The position numbers were made by a program, and so were the translations under genes. A model generated the notes under the pieces. That model was not told where the DNA came from. It did no database searches and worked only from the letters and a program-made list of their open reading frames with translations. Below are positions 28,446 through 36,445 of a stretch of DNA of 53,268 nt, piece after piece. Positions within the stretch are counted from its first letter, which is position 1, and every line of letters starts with the position of its first letter. This stretch comes from CAZDDI01 sp964504195 (GTDB lineage Bacteria; Chloroflexota; Anaerolineae; B4-G1; SLSP01), in the NCBI GenBank assembly GCA_964504195.1, contig CAZDDI010000026.1, positions 1 through 53,268 of the forward strand. Reading direction: 5' to 3'.

Positions 28446-29789
28446 ATGAAATCCAAATGGCTTTTGCTCAGCATCGCGCTGGGAATGCTGCTCAGTGTAG
28501 GGCTGCTCACCACACTAACCGTCCATGCAGGAGTAACTGCACACGCGCCAGAGGCGCAATTGGCGCACAACACCGCCTATGTTGTAGTCCGCTTCGGGGA
28601 TCACGATACCCTTGTGAGGCCCATCACTTTTACCGAACCGATCTCAGCCTATCACGCGCTGGAATTGAGCGGCTTGAATTTCTCGACCGCCGACCACGGA
28701 TGGGGGCAGTTTTTGTGCAGCATCGAAGAGGTGGGCGACGGCAGCGGCACCTGCGACAACGGCGACCGTTACTGGGCTACCTATCATTGGGATGCTGACG
28801 CCTGGGCCGGGCGCATGGTCGGCATCGCCGATACGATGATCACCCAAACCGGGCACATCGAGAGCTTCTCTTGGAGTGATCCGGACTGGAGCGCTGTCGA
28901 ACCGCCGCCCGCACCCGCGCTGGTGGCCGCGCAACACGGCCTGGGCTGGCTGCTGGATCAACAACAGGCTGATGGCGGCTACGGCACGCCCGGCAACACC
29001 GCCGAAGTGCTGATCGCCCTGGGCGCCAACCGGCAGACACCCGCGCCCGACACCCTCGCCACCATGCTCAACAACGGGCAGACACTGGCAGCTACCGCTG
29101 GTGGCGCGGGGAAACTCGCGCTGGCGCTGACCCCGCACGATACCTGCTGGCCTTTCGCAGTCAGACAGCCAATAGATCATTATGACCCGGCAACCGGCAC
29201 CTTCGAGTCCGGCGCGGCCCCGCACGCCCTGGCGATGCTAGGGACAGCTGCCCTGGGCCAGAGTATCCCGCCCACGGCGACAACCTATCTCCTGGCACAG
29301 CAGCAACCCGATGGCGGCTGGGAATGGGGCATTGGCTGGGATACCGATACCAATAGTACCTCCCTGGCCCTCCAGGCGCTTATCGCTGCCGGAGAGCCGC
29401 TCACGTCCACAGCCATCATCAGCGGACTGCACTACCTGGAGCAGGCGCAGAACACCGACGGCGGCTTCCCCTACTCGCCGACCTCACCCTGGGGCACGGA
29501 AAGCGACACGAATTCGACATCTTATGTGGTGCAGGCTTTATTGGCAACCGGCCAAGACCCGCTGACGGGGACCTGGGCCATCAGCGGGACCCAGCCCATC
29601 GCCTTTCTACTGGGAGCGCAGCTGCCCGACGGCAGCTTCAAGTGGCAGCCCGGATTGGGCGCGAATCAGGGGGCGACGCAGCAAGCGATTACGGCGTTGC
29701 TGTATCGGCCTTTCCCGGTGCGCGCAGCCACACTAGCGCCCTGTGCGCCGGCGGCGACTATCTATCTGCCTTTGGTTCAGCGCGACTGA
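28446..29789 (+). CDS. secreted transcobalamin/intrinsic-factor-like protein (DUF4430 + alpha/alpha toroid)
   Basis: This is a 447-aa exported protein. The signal peptide is residues 1-29. A DUF4430 (transcobalamin-like beta) domain spans about 45-145 (YHALELSGLNFS, GWGQFLCSIEEVGDG, YWATYHWD). A prenyltransferase/squalene-oxidase-type alpha/alpha barrel spans about 155-425, with repeats such as DGGWEWGIGWDTDTNSTSLA and TNSTSYVVQALLATG. Human transcobalamin and intrinsic factor use the same two folds in the opposite order. With a B12 riboswitch in front and an ECF transporter behind, the likely role is extracellular capture of cobalamin. It ends TIYLPLVQRD, a short hydrophobic tail that may be a sorting or anchoring signal. 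The ribosome site aaggaga is strong. Confidence 0.88.
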   Translation: MKSKWLLLSIALGMLLSVGLLTTLTVHAGVTAHAPEAQLAHNTAYVVVRFGDHDTLVRPITFTEPISAYHALELSGLNFSTADHGWGQFLCSIEEVGDGSGTCDNGDRYWATYHWDADAWAGRMVGIADTMITQTGHIESFSWSDPDWSAVEPPPAPALVAAQHGLGWLLDQQQADGGYGTPGNTAEVLIALGANRQTPAPDTLATMLNNGQTLAATAGGAGKLALALTPHDTCWPFAVRQPIDHYDPATGTFESGAAPHALAMLGTAALGQSIPPTATTYLLAQQQPDGGWEWGIGWDTDTNSTSLALQALIAAGEPLTSTAIISGLHYLEQAQNTDGGFPYSPTSPWGTESDTNSTSYVVQALLATGQDPLTGTWAISGTQPIAFLLGAQLPDGSFKWQPGLGANQGATQQAITALLYRPFPVRAATLAPCAPAATIYLPLVQRD

Positions 29790-29846
29790 GCTGTATTTCG
29801 GGGGCAACGCACGCCTCAAAGTGCGTTGCCCACCTTTGGAAATGCG

Positions 29847-30935
29847 ATGAAGATAAAATCAAGTGCATGGGCCTTACTTCTCACCCTGCCGCTACTCGTG
29901 GCAGGGCTGTCCCAGCGCGCCCCGGCTCAGGCCCAGTCCCCTAACCGTGCCGCGCTGGTGGTGCATTTCGGCGGTACAACGGTCTCCCGTTGCGTAAGCT
30001 TCGACGAGCCGGAAATCAGCGGTTACGACGTTCTGACGCGCTCCGGATTGGGCATCACGGCCTCCTTCGATGCTACCGGCGCGGCCATTTGCGCCATCGA
30101 AGCCACCGGCTGCCCGGTGGAGAGCTGTCTGCTGTGCGCTGCGCCGGATTACTGGGCCTACTGGCGTTGGGACGGCGGGCAATGGGTCTACTCCCAGCTG
30201 GGAGCGAACGCCACGACAGTGCGCCACGGCGCTATCGAAGGCTGGAGCTGGGGACGGGGCAGCCCGCCGCCTATGATTGCCTTCGACGAGATCTGCGCTC
30301 CACCGTCCCCCACGGCCACACCCATACCGCCGACAGCAACGCAGCTCCCGCCAACCCCCATCCCACCCACCGCCATGCCGCTGCCCCTGCCCGAAGCCTG
30401 GTTCCGGCTCGACCACAATCCCCTCCACGCCGGAACCTGTACGCACGTCCGCTGGGATAGCACCCACACCACCGCCGCCTATCTCGATGGCGAAGCCGTC
30501 CCCCTCAATGGGAGCCGGGAAGTCTGCCCCACCGTCACGCAGGAGTTCACCCTGCGGGTGGTCAATATCCACGGCGAGCGCAGCTACGATCTAACCCTGG
30601 GCGTGCTCCCCGGCACCCCCACGCCCACCGTGACGCCCGCTCCCCCCTCCAGAACTGCCATGCCGCAGCCCACCGCGACAGCGACGGCAACGCGGACACC
30701 CACACCTATCGCCACCCAAGCGCCGCCGGCCACCCCCACCGCAACCGCAACGCCCGCTCCTACGCTTACGGAGACGCCCACTGCAACGCCGACGGCGACA
30801 CCTTCAGCCCTCCCCCCCACCCCCACGCCCGCAGTCGCTCCCCCGTCTTCGCCCGTTGCGAACTATGTAACCTTCGCCCTCATCGCCGGGGGACTGCTCG
30901 CCGGATTGATCTGGCGGCTGCGGCGGCAAAGATAA
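29847..30935 (+). CDS. membrane-anchored DUF4430 (transcobalamin-like) protein
   Basis: In this 362-aa protein a signal peptide (1-30) leads to a DUF4430 domain at about 35-140. That domain has the same landmarks as its neighbour (SGYDVLTRSGLG, YWAYWRWDGGQW, GAIEGWSWG) and extra Cys residues able to form disulfides. A Pro/Thr linker, an Ig-like strand domain (about 185-255), a long Thr/Pro-rich stalk and a C-terminal helix VTFALIAGGLLAGLIW with RLRRQR follow, giving a cell-surface anchor. The alpha/alpha barrel is absent. It probably passes cobalamin from the secreted binder to the ECF transporter. The Met at 29847 begins the signal peptide. The gene ends 2 bases before the S-component gene. 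Confidence 0.87.
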   Translation: MKIKSSAWALLLTLPLLVAGLSQRAPAQAQSPNRAALVVHFGGTTVSRCVSFDEPEISGYDVLTRSGLGITASFDATGAAICAIEATGCPVESCLLCAAPDYWAYWRWDGGQWVYSQLGANATTVRHGAIEGWSWGRGSPPPMIAFDEICAPPSPTATPIPPTATQLPPTPIPPTAMPLPLPEAWFRLDHNPLHAGTCTHVRWDSTHTTAAYLDGEAVPLNGSREVCPTVTQEFTLRVVNIHGERSYDLTLGVLPGTPTPTVTPAPPSRTAMPQPTATATATRTPTPIATQAPPATPTATATPAPTLTETPTATPTATPSALPPTPTPAVAPPSSPVANYVTFALIAGGLLAGLIWRLRRQR

Positions 30936-30937
30936 CC

Positions 30938-31720
30938 ATGCAGAAGCTGCTCGCGGGGATCATCTACACGCTCAGCGGCGCGCTGGGCGTTCTGACCTTC
31001 CTCTACCCCTTCTTCGATCCCCTCACGGGCAGCACACCTGTGGGTGACGTGCAACAGCAGGTCGCGCCCCTGCTCACCGCCGCCCTGGTCGGATTGGCGT
31101 TGCTGGCACTGCTGGTGGAGCTGCAAGGCCAAAGCCTCAGCGCCAAAACCATCGCCATGCTGGGCGTGCTAGTCGCCGTCACCAGCGTCCTGCGCTTCAT
31201 TGAAGTCGCCATCCCGCTACCCGGCGGTTTCTCCCCCATCTTCGCCCCCATCATCATCGCCGGATACGTCTTCGGCCCGCGCTTTGGCTTTTTGATGGGG
31301 GCCTTCACGCTGCTGACCTCCGCGCTGCTGACCGGCGGCGTCGGCCCATGGCTGCCCTTTCAAATGTTCACCGCGGGCTGGGCGGGCATGACCGCCGGAT
31401 GGCTGCCTCACCAGGGCCGACGCTGGGAATTGCCCCTGATCTACGCCTTCGGCTTTGCCTGGGGCCTGCTCTACGGCGTGATCATCAACCTCTACTTCTG
31501 GCCCTTCATCCTCGGCCCGCTGGACCAATCCTGGCGCTACGGCCTCAGCCTGCCGGAGACCCTGGCACGCTATGCCGCCTTCTACGCGACCACCTCCCTG
31601 GCCTGGGACGTGATCCGCGCCATCGGCAACGTGGCCCTGCTGCTCGTCCTCGCCGCACCGATGATCAAGGCACTGACCCGCTTCCGACTGCGCTTCCACT
31701 TTGAGGTGAGCCGTGGCTGA
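30938..31720 (+). CDS. ECF transporter S component, predicted cobalamin-specific
   Basis: This 260-aa integral membrane protein with about six or seven helices is the substrate-binding subunit of an energy-coupling-factor importer. The central part shows the S-component pattern VLVAVTSVLRFIEVAIPLPG, GYVFGPRFGFLMGAFTLLTS and a late AIGNVALLLVLAAPM. Substrate specificity is inferred from the B12 riboswitch and the transcobalamin-like genes, by analogy with CbrT-type ECF transport of cobalamin. The stop overlaps the start of the T-component gene by 8 bases, so expression is coupled. Confidence 0.85.
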   Translation: MQKLLAGIIYTLSGALGVLTFLYPFFDPLTGSTPVGDVQQQVAPLLTAALVGLALLALLVELQGQSLSAKTIAMLGVLVAVTSVLRFIEVAIPLPGGFSPIFAPIIIAGYVFGPRFGFLMGAFTLLTSALLTGGVGPWLPFQMFTAGWAGMTAGWLPHQGRRWELPLIYAFGFAWGLLYGVIINLYFWPFILGPLDQSWRYGLSLPETLARYAAFYATTSLAWDVIRAIGNVALLLVLAAPMIKALTRFRLRFHFEVSRG

Positions 31721-32774
31721 CGCCCGCGCGTTGCTGCTCTGGGCCGTCACCGTACTGCTCGGCGCATCCTACAGCCGCAATCCGCTCTACAGCCTGCTGC
31801 TCCTGCTGATGACGCTGTGGGTCTACGATACTGCCGGCGCCGCCGACGTTGTCAGCGCATCCACCGGCTCAGGACGCCCGTCGCCGCTGGCCCCGCTGCG
31901 CTTTGCGCTAATCGCCGTGCCACTAGGCGCGCTCTTCAACGCCCTCACATCGCACTTCGGCGCGACGGTGCTGCTGCGCCTACCGGCGTGGCTGCCCCTG
32001 CTGGGCGGCGCGCTCACCCTGGAGGCGCTGGCTTTCGGCGCGATCAATGGCCTAAATCTCACCGTGATCTTCAGCGGCTTTGCCGCCTTCAACCAGGCCG
32101 TGGCGACGCGGGAGCTCCTCAAACTGACGCCCCGCGCCTTTCACGAGAGCGGCGTGGTGCTCTCCATCGCGCTGACCTTCATCCCGCAGACCACCCACAG
32201 CCTGCACCGCATCCGCGAAGCGCAGGCCGTGCGCGGGCACCGGCTACGCGGGCTGCGCGACTGGCTGCCCATCTTCACACCGCTACTGGTGAGCGCCCTC
32301 GAACGCGCCCTGGGGCTGGCCGAAGCGATGGTCGCGCGCGGCTATGCCTCTGTCACCGACACAGCGCAACCGCTCCGCACGCAGGGGCTACTCGCGCTAG
32401 GACTATTGGTCCTGTTGGGCGGCTGGCTAGGCTATCTCTTCACGCCAGCGCTGCGCCCGGTACTGCTCGGCGTGGGCGCGCTGGGCGTGGCCCTGATGCT
32501 CACGGCCCTGTGGCTGGCCGGGCGCGGCAACCGGCACACCGTCTACCGGCCCCGCCGGTGGCGCGCACAAGACACCTGGATCGTGGCGGGATGCCTGCTG
32601 GCGCTGGGGACGCTCCTCAGCCGCCGTGCCTGGATGGTCTACAGCCCCTACCCCCAACTCGCATGGCCCAACTTCGACCCCCTCACGGCGCTAGGGTTGT
32701 TGGGACTGCTCGTGCCGGGGCTGATACCCGCGCGCGAGAAAACAAGAGATGCAGGGGAGATGGGTGACGAGTAA
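31713..32774 (+). CDS. ecfT: ECF transporter T component (EcfT)
   Basis: This is the transmembrane coupling subunit linking the S component to the two ATPases. It has 353 aa with multiple hydrophobic helices. The characteristic cytoplasmic coupling segment includes ARELLKLTP-like ATRELLKLTPRAFHESG, then IREAQAVRGHRLRGLRDW and AEAMVARGYAS, the Ala-Arg-Gly motif that contacts the ATPase grooves. Translation begins at GTG (31713), overlapping the S gene. The C-terminal ~90 residues add two or three extra helices, longer than typical EcfT. Confidence 0.92.
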   Translation: MADARALLLWAVTVLLGASYSRNPLYSLLLLLMTLWVYDTAGAADVVSASTGSGRPSPLAPLRFALIAVPLGALFNALTSHFGATVLLRLPAWLPLLGGALTLEALAFGAINGLNLTVIFSGFAAFNQAVATRELLKLTPRAFHESGVVLSIALTFIPQTTHSLHRIREAQAVRGHRLRGLRDWLPIFTPLLVSALERALGLAEAMVARGYASVTDTAQPLRTQGLLALGLLVLLGGWLGYLFTPALRPVLLGVGALGVALMLTALWLAGRGNRHTVYRPRRWRAQDTWIVAGCLLALGTLLSRRAWMVYSPYPQLAWPNFDPLTALGLLGLLVPGLIPAREKTRDAGEMGDE

Positions 32775-32808
32775 TGTGTCACAATCTCGCCATTCATAGA
32801 GGAAACAG

Positions 32809-34413
32809 ATGATTGAGCTTGAAAACCTGACCTACACCTATCCCAGCGGGGAGGCACCAGCCCTGCGCGACGTATCGCTCACCATCGCCGAGGGACAATT
32901 CGTCCTGCTGGCCGGGCCTTCGGGTGGGGGGAAATCCACGCTGCTGCGCTGCCTCAACGGCCTGGTGCCTCACTTCAGCGGCGGGACGGTGCAGGGACGC
33001 ATCACCGTCGCCGGGCACAATCCCATCGCCGCCGGGCCACAAACCCTGAGCCGCGTGGTCGGCTTCGTCTTCCAGGACCCCGAAGCCCAGTTCGTGCTGG
33101 ATCATGTAGAGGACGAAATCGCTTTTGCGCTGGAAAACGCGGCCCTGCCGCCGACCGAGATGCGGCTGCGCGTTGAGGAGGTGCTGCAACTGCTGGATCT
33201 GGTCGCGTTGCGCGACCGCGCGCTGGCGACGCTCTCCGGCGGCGAGAAACAGCGCGTCGCCATCGCCACCGCCCTGGCCCTGCGTCCCCGCATCCTGGCC
33301 CTCGATGAGCCAACCTCCCAGCTCGATCCGCAGTCCGCCGAAGAGGTCTTACAGGCCTTGGTGCGGCTGAACCAGGATTTGGGGTTGACCATCGTTCTCG
33401 CCGAGCATCGGCTGGAGCGCGTGTTGCCTTATGTAGATCAACTGATCTACCTGGAAGCGCAGCAACCCGCGCTGAGCGGCCCGCCCCGTGACGTGCTGGC
33501 CGGCATCCCGCTCACCCCACCCCTGGTCACGCTGGGCAAAGTGCTGGGTTGGTCGCCCCTGCCGCTGACCATCAAAGAGGGGCGGGCTTTTGCTCGGGGC
33601 GTCACGCGCGCTGCGCCCGCCGCGCCACCGCCGCTGGTGGGCAAGAACGGGCAGGCGTTGCTCCAAATTGAGGGGCTGAACTTCGCCTACAACGGGAAGG
33701 CCACTCTGCGGAACGTCAATTTGCAGCTGCGGGGCGGGGAACTGGTGGCGTTGATGGGGCGGAACGGTTCCGGGAAGACGACGCTCCTCAAGTGCATCGT
33801 GGGCCTGCTGCGGGCGCAACAGGGCGCTGTCCGCCTCGCCGGGCGCGCTCTGGCGGGCCGCGAGACCGCCGAGATCTGCCGGGAAATCGGCTATCTACCC
33901 CAGACGCCCGACGATCTACTCTTCGCCGATAGCGTAACCGAGGAGCTCACCATCACCCTGCGGAATCACGGCCTGCTGGCCCATCCACCGCTGGTACCCG
34001 CCGCGCTGCTAGGGCGATTGGGCCTGACAGACGTTGCCGGGCGCTATCCCCGCGACCTCAGCGTAGGCCAGCGGCAGCGGGCGGCGCTGGGCGCCATCAC
34101 CATCACCCACCCCCGTGTGCTGCTGCTCGATGAACCCACACGGGGGCTGGATTATCAAGCCAAGGAGGCATTGGCAGCACTGCTGCGTGAATGGCTGGCC
34201 GAGGGGATGGCAATCCTGCTGGTGACGCACGATGTGGAACTAGTGGCGCAAGTCGCCGGGCGCGTCGTACTGCTGAGCGATGGGGAAATCATCGCCGATG
34301 ACGCGCCGGCTCTGCTCACCACCTCGCCCCTGTTCGCACCCCAGATCGCGCGGCTTTTTCCGGGCCAGGGATGGCTTACGGTAGAGGATGTATTAGGGGA
34401 AGTGAGAAGGTAG
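32809..34413 (+). CDS. ecfA: ECF transporter ATPase, fused A1-A2
   Basis: Two ABC ATPase domains lie in one 534-aa chain. Domain 1 has Walker A GPSGGGKSTLL (about residue 38), signature LSGGEKQRVAIA and Walker B ILALDEPTSQLD. Domain 2 has GRNGSGKTTLL (about residue 315), signature LSVGQRQRAALG and VLLLDEPTRGLD. The fusion replaces the usual separate EcfA and EcfA' genes and completes the S-T-A1A2 set for cobalamin import. The second signature is slightly non-standard (SVGQ instead of SGGQ). The gene is separated from ecfT by 34 bases with gaggaaac upstream of the ATG. Confidence 0.95.
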   Translation: MIELENLTYTYPSGEAPALRDVSLTIAEGQFVLLAGPSGGGKSTLLRCLNGLVPHFSGGTVQGRITVAGHNPIAAGPQTLSRVVGFVFQDPEAQFVLDHVEDEIAFALENAALPPTEMRLRVEEVLQLLDLVALRDRALATLSGGEKQRVAIATALALRPRILALDEPTSQLDPQSAEEVLQALVRLNQDLGLTIVLAEHRLERVLPYVDQLIYLEAQQPALSGPPRDVLAGIPLTPPLVTLGKVLGWSPLPLTIKEGRAFARGVTRAAPAAPPPLVGKNGQALLQIEGLNFAYNGKATLRNVNLQLRGGELVALMGRNGSGKTTLLKCIVGLLRAQQGAVRLAGRALAGRETAEICREIGYLPQTPDDLLFADSVTEELTITLRNHGLLAHPPLVPAALLGRLGLTDVAGRYPRDLSVGQRQRAALGAITITHPRVLLLDEPTRGLDYQAKEALAALLREWLAEGMAILLVTHDVELVAQVAGRVVLLSDGEIIADDAPALLTTSPLFAPQIARLFPGQGWLTVEDVLGEVRR

Positions 34414-34718
34414 GCGCAATCAAAGGCAATGCCGTAGGACAACCGGGAGAGGCTTCGGCAGGCTCAGCCACCGGGCTGCGGCAGGCTCAGCCACCGGGCT
34501 GCTTCCGGTGCCTGAGCCTGTCGAAGGCCTCTGCGCTCGTCAAACGTACCACAAACCTAACCCTGTATATGGCTCAAAACACGCCTATTGACGGCTTTGA
34601 CCGGGCGACTTTTGCGGCGCAATGGCGATGGTTTTGACCAACCTCAATCGCCGCCGGTTCTCGACATAGCACGCAACAGGGGCTTGCTCAAGAGCATCTC
34701 TCGACAAGCCCCTGCTCG
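34414..34718. repeat. palindrome-rich spacer with 23-bp tandem duplication
   Basis: Two exact 23-bp copies lie at 34456-34478 and 34479-34501 (core caggctcagccaccggg). They sit inside a larger inverted repeat that pairs cttcggcaggctcag with its near-complement ctgagcctgtcgaag (about 34511-34526). Near the end, caggggcttg and caagcccctg form a hairpin just past the stop of the small leftward gene. I see no gene here. Confidence 0.75.
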
Positions 34719-35024
34719 CTACTTCCGCCGTTTACGTTTGAGCCAGACAAAAGCCCCTAACGCTAACAACAACAAAACAAATGACCCGTAACGTCGCCCA
34801 AAAGCCACCAGCGCGGGCGGCATCCAGGCAGGGCCTCCCCGCACAGGCGCAGCGCTCGGCGGACTGCTCGGCAAAGGCAGAATCACCTGATAGGTGGGCT
34901 GGGGCGTGGGCGACTCGGTAGAAACATCAGGCGGATCAGCATCCTGAGCATGCACCAGCAACGCCCCCGTCAAGACCACCACCACGGCGATTAACAAGAG
35001 ACAGATACGCGCAAAACCACACAT
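34719..35024 (-). CDS. small secreted or anchored protein, unknown function
   Basis: This is a 101-aa protein. A signal peptide (residues 1-26, LLLIAVVVVLTGALLVHAQ) is followed by a short Pro/Ser/Thr-rich region (STESPTPQPTYQVILPLP), a C-terminal transmembrane helix (FVLLLLALGAFVWL) and a basic tail KRKRRK. The topology is outside-in with a small outside loop. It contains ILPLP, slightly reminiscent of the YLPLV tail seen at 29.7 kb. Its ATG overlaps the stop of the epimerase gene (TAATG), indicating translational coupling. The function is not apparent. Confidence 0.75.
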   Translation of the reverse strand: MCGFARICLLLIAVVVVLTGALLVHAQDADPPDVSTESPTPQPTYQVILPLPSSPPSAAPVRGGPAWMPPALVAFGRRYGSFVLLLLALGAFVWLKRKRRK

Positions 35025-35425
35025 TATGCCTCCGATGGCTTCTGATAGAGTTCCATCAGCACCCCACGCGTGCTCTTGGGGTGGATGAAAACGTAGCGCG
35101 TGCCATCGGGATGAGCGCGGAGCTCGGTTGCCAGCCGCCCGCCGGCGGCCTCGAGCTGCGCCACGGCGGCCTCGATGTCCGCCACTTCCACACAGATATG
35201 GTGAATCCCCTCGCCGCGCTTCTCAATGAATTTGCCGATATTGTTCTCCGGATCAAGCGGACGCAAGAGTTCCAGCTCAGTCTCGCCCATCGGCAAAAAA
35301 GCGATTTCAACGCCCTCAGCAGGTACATCGCGCCGCCCAGCCACTTCGACGCCCAGCGCGTCGCGGTAGAACTTCAAAGCCTCGTCCATGTCGGTCACAG
35401 CAATAGCGATATGATGAATGTGCAT
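35024..35425 (-). CDS. mce: methylmalonyl-CoA epimerase
   Basis: It interconverts (S)- and (R)-methylmalonyl-CoA, feeding the B12-dependent mutase in propionate metabolism. The 133-aa single glyoxalase-fold protein begins MHIHHIAIAVTDMDEALKFY and has GIHHICVEVADIEAAV in the middle and STRGVLMELYQ at the end. The His of each half and the late Glu are the expected metal ligands. Length and motifs match the family. The mutase itself is not in the window. It lies near, but on the opposite strand from, the cobalamin uptake operon. Confidence 0.93.
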   Translation of the reverse strand: MHIHHIAIAVTDMDEALKFYRDALGVEVAGRRDVPAEGVEIAFLPMGETELELLRPLDPENNIGKFIEKRGEGIHHICVEVADIEAAVAQLEAAGGRLATELRAHPDGTRYVFIHPKSTRGVLMELYQKPSEA

Positions 35426-35605
35426 ACTTATCTCCTAATGCAACAATGTAGTCAACGCACGAACACAAGTAACCCAATCCCTATCCTACCCAATTTTAGG
35501 AATTGTCAACACCCTTCGGCGATTCGCTAATTCGCTCGATTCACACAGTTGACATTCGCCCCCGCCGGATTATACTTTGCTCATCCCAACGCTGGAGGTC
35601 ACACG

Positions 35606-36298
35606 ATGTTCCATGCCGCCGACCGGGTACTGGTAGGGGTGATGAAAACCCCCCAAGATTTTACCCTCGCACGCGACGAGGGCTGGTATCGTATCCCCCA
35701 AAAAAACGCGCCGCCGTCCACACTGGACGCGGCGGTACTGGCGCTTTACTTCACCACAGCTTTCAAGGATGAAAAATGGGGCGTCCACTGGTACGCCGAA
35801 GTGCGCGGGCACGAGCTGACCCGGCGCAAGGATCTGCTACCCGCTGAGGCGGCGCATCCCAACGCCGATGAACTCTACTACAAGTTGCAACTCGGCCCGC
35901 TGGTACGACGCGATCCGCCCATCCCTAGCCTACGATGGCGGCGCATCACGTTCATCGAATCCACCTGGGATCGCTTCGCCGCCGCTGAGGAGATCAACGA
36001 TTTGTATACATCTGGCGTGGATGGACTGTATGTAACACTCAAAGAGAGTGGGTTTTTCCCGGAGCGTGAAATTTTCATCCGCGAATCCGACATCGAATAT
36101 ATGGCCGATCTCGCCATCCCCTGCCGTACAGGTATGGTAACGGTAGTGCTAGGCGACCGCCCCGCGCCTGCGAGCGCGCTACGCCAGGCCGATCCCGTCG
36201 CCATCCGTACAGCTGTGGAGCAGATGGGCGGGGTGAAGCGCGACGCCCTTCATACATCCCGCCTCACATATCACAGCAAGGATTGCCACAAGGACTAA
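35606..36298 (+). CDS. hypothetical protein
   Basis: I do not recognise this 230-aa protein. It is soluble, with alternating strand and helix segments (DRVLVGVMKTPQDFTLARDE, RWRRITFIESTWDRFAAAEE, VDGLYVTLKESGFFPEREIF) and no signal peptide. The start at 35606 has ggagg 8 bases upstream. The ORF itself could extend back to 35549. The stop codon lies inside the left copy of an 18-bp direct repeat that flanks a MITE-like element. Without that insertion the stop would lie only 3 bases before the next start codon, so this gene was originally tightly coupled to the MBL hydrolase gene. Confidence 0.8.
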   Translation: MFHAADRVLVGVMKTPQDFTLARDEGWYRIPQKNAPPSTLDAAVLALYFTTAFKDEKWGVHWYAEVRGHELTRRKDLLPAEAAHPNADELYYKLQLGPLVRRDPPIPSLRWRRITFIESTWDRFAAAEEINDLYTSGVDGLYVTLKESGFFPEREIFIRESDIEYMADLAIPCRTGMVTVVLGDRPAPASALRQADPVAIRTAVEQMGGVKRDALHTSRLTYHSKDCHKD

Positions 36299-36299
36299 T
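36282..36299. repeat. direct repeat flanking MITE-like copy B, left
   Basis: attgccacaaggactaat matches 36426-36443 at 17 of 18 bases. It includes the stop codon of the upstream gene and looks like a target-site duplication. Confidence 0.85.
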
Positions 36300-36422
36300 G
36301 GCATTAAGTTTAGGATATAGACCTGGCAGGTTTCCAGGCCTTGAGTTTACAAGAGATCGTTATTCACCGGTAAAATACTATCCCCTCCAATTTGAGCGAA
36401 ACCTGCCAGGGCTTAACTTAAT
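36300..36422. mobile_element. MITE-like element, copy B
   Basis: This 123-bp element has no coding capacity. Its ends are imperfect inverted repeats: attaagtt then cctggcaggtttc on the left, and gaaacctgccagg then aacttaat on the right. The middle shares cgttattcaccggtaaaa with copy A at 14073. It is flanked by an 18-bp direct repeat (36282-36299, 36426-36443). It separates two genes that would otherwise be 3 bases apart. Confidence 0.82.
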
Positions 36423-36425
36423 AAC

Positions 36426-36443
36426 ATTGCTACAAGGACTAAT
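36426..36443. repeat. direct repeat flanking MITE-like copy B, right
   Basis: attgctacaaggactaat restores the ribosome site (aagga) in front of the MBL hydrolase start codon at 36446. Confidence 0.85.
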
Positions 36444-36445
36444 CT

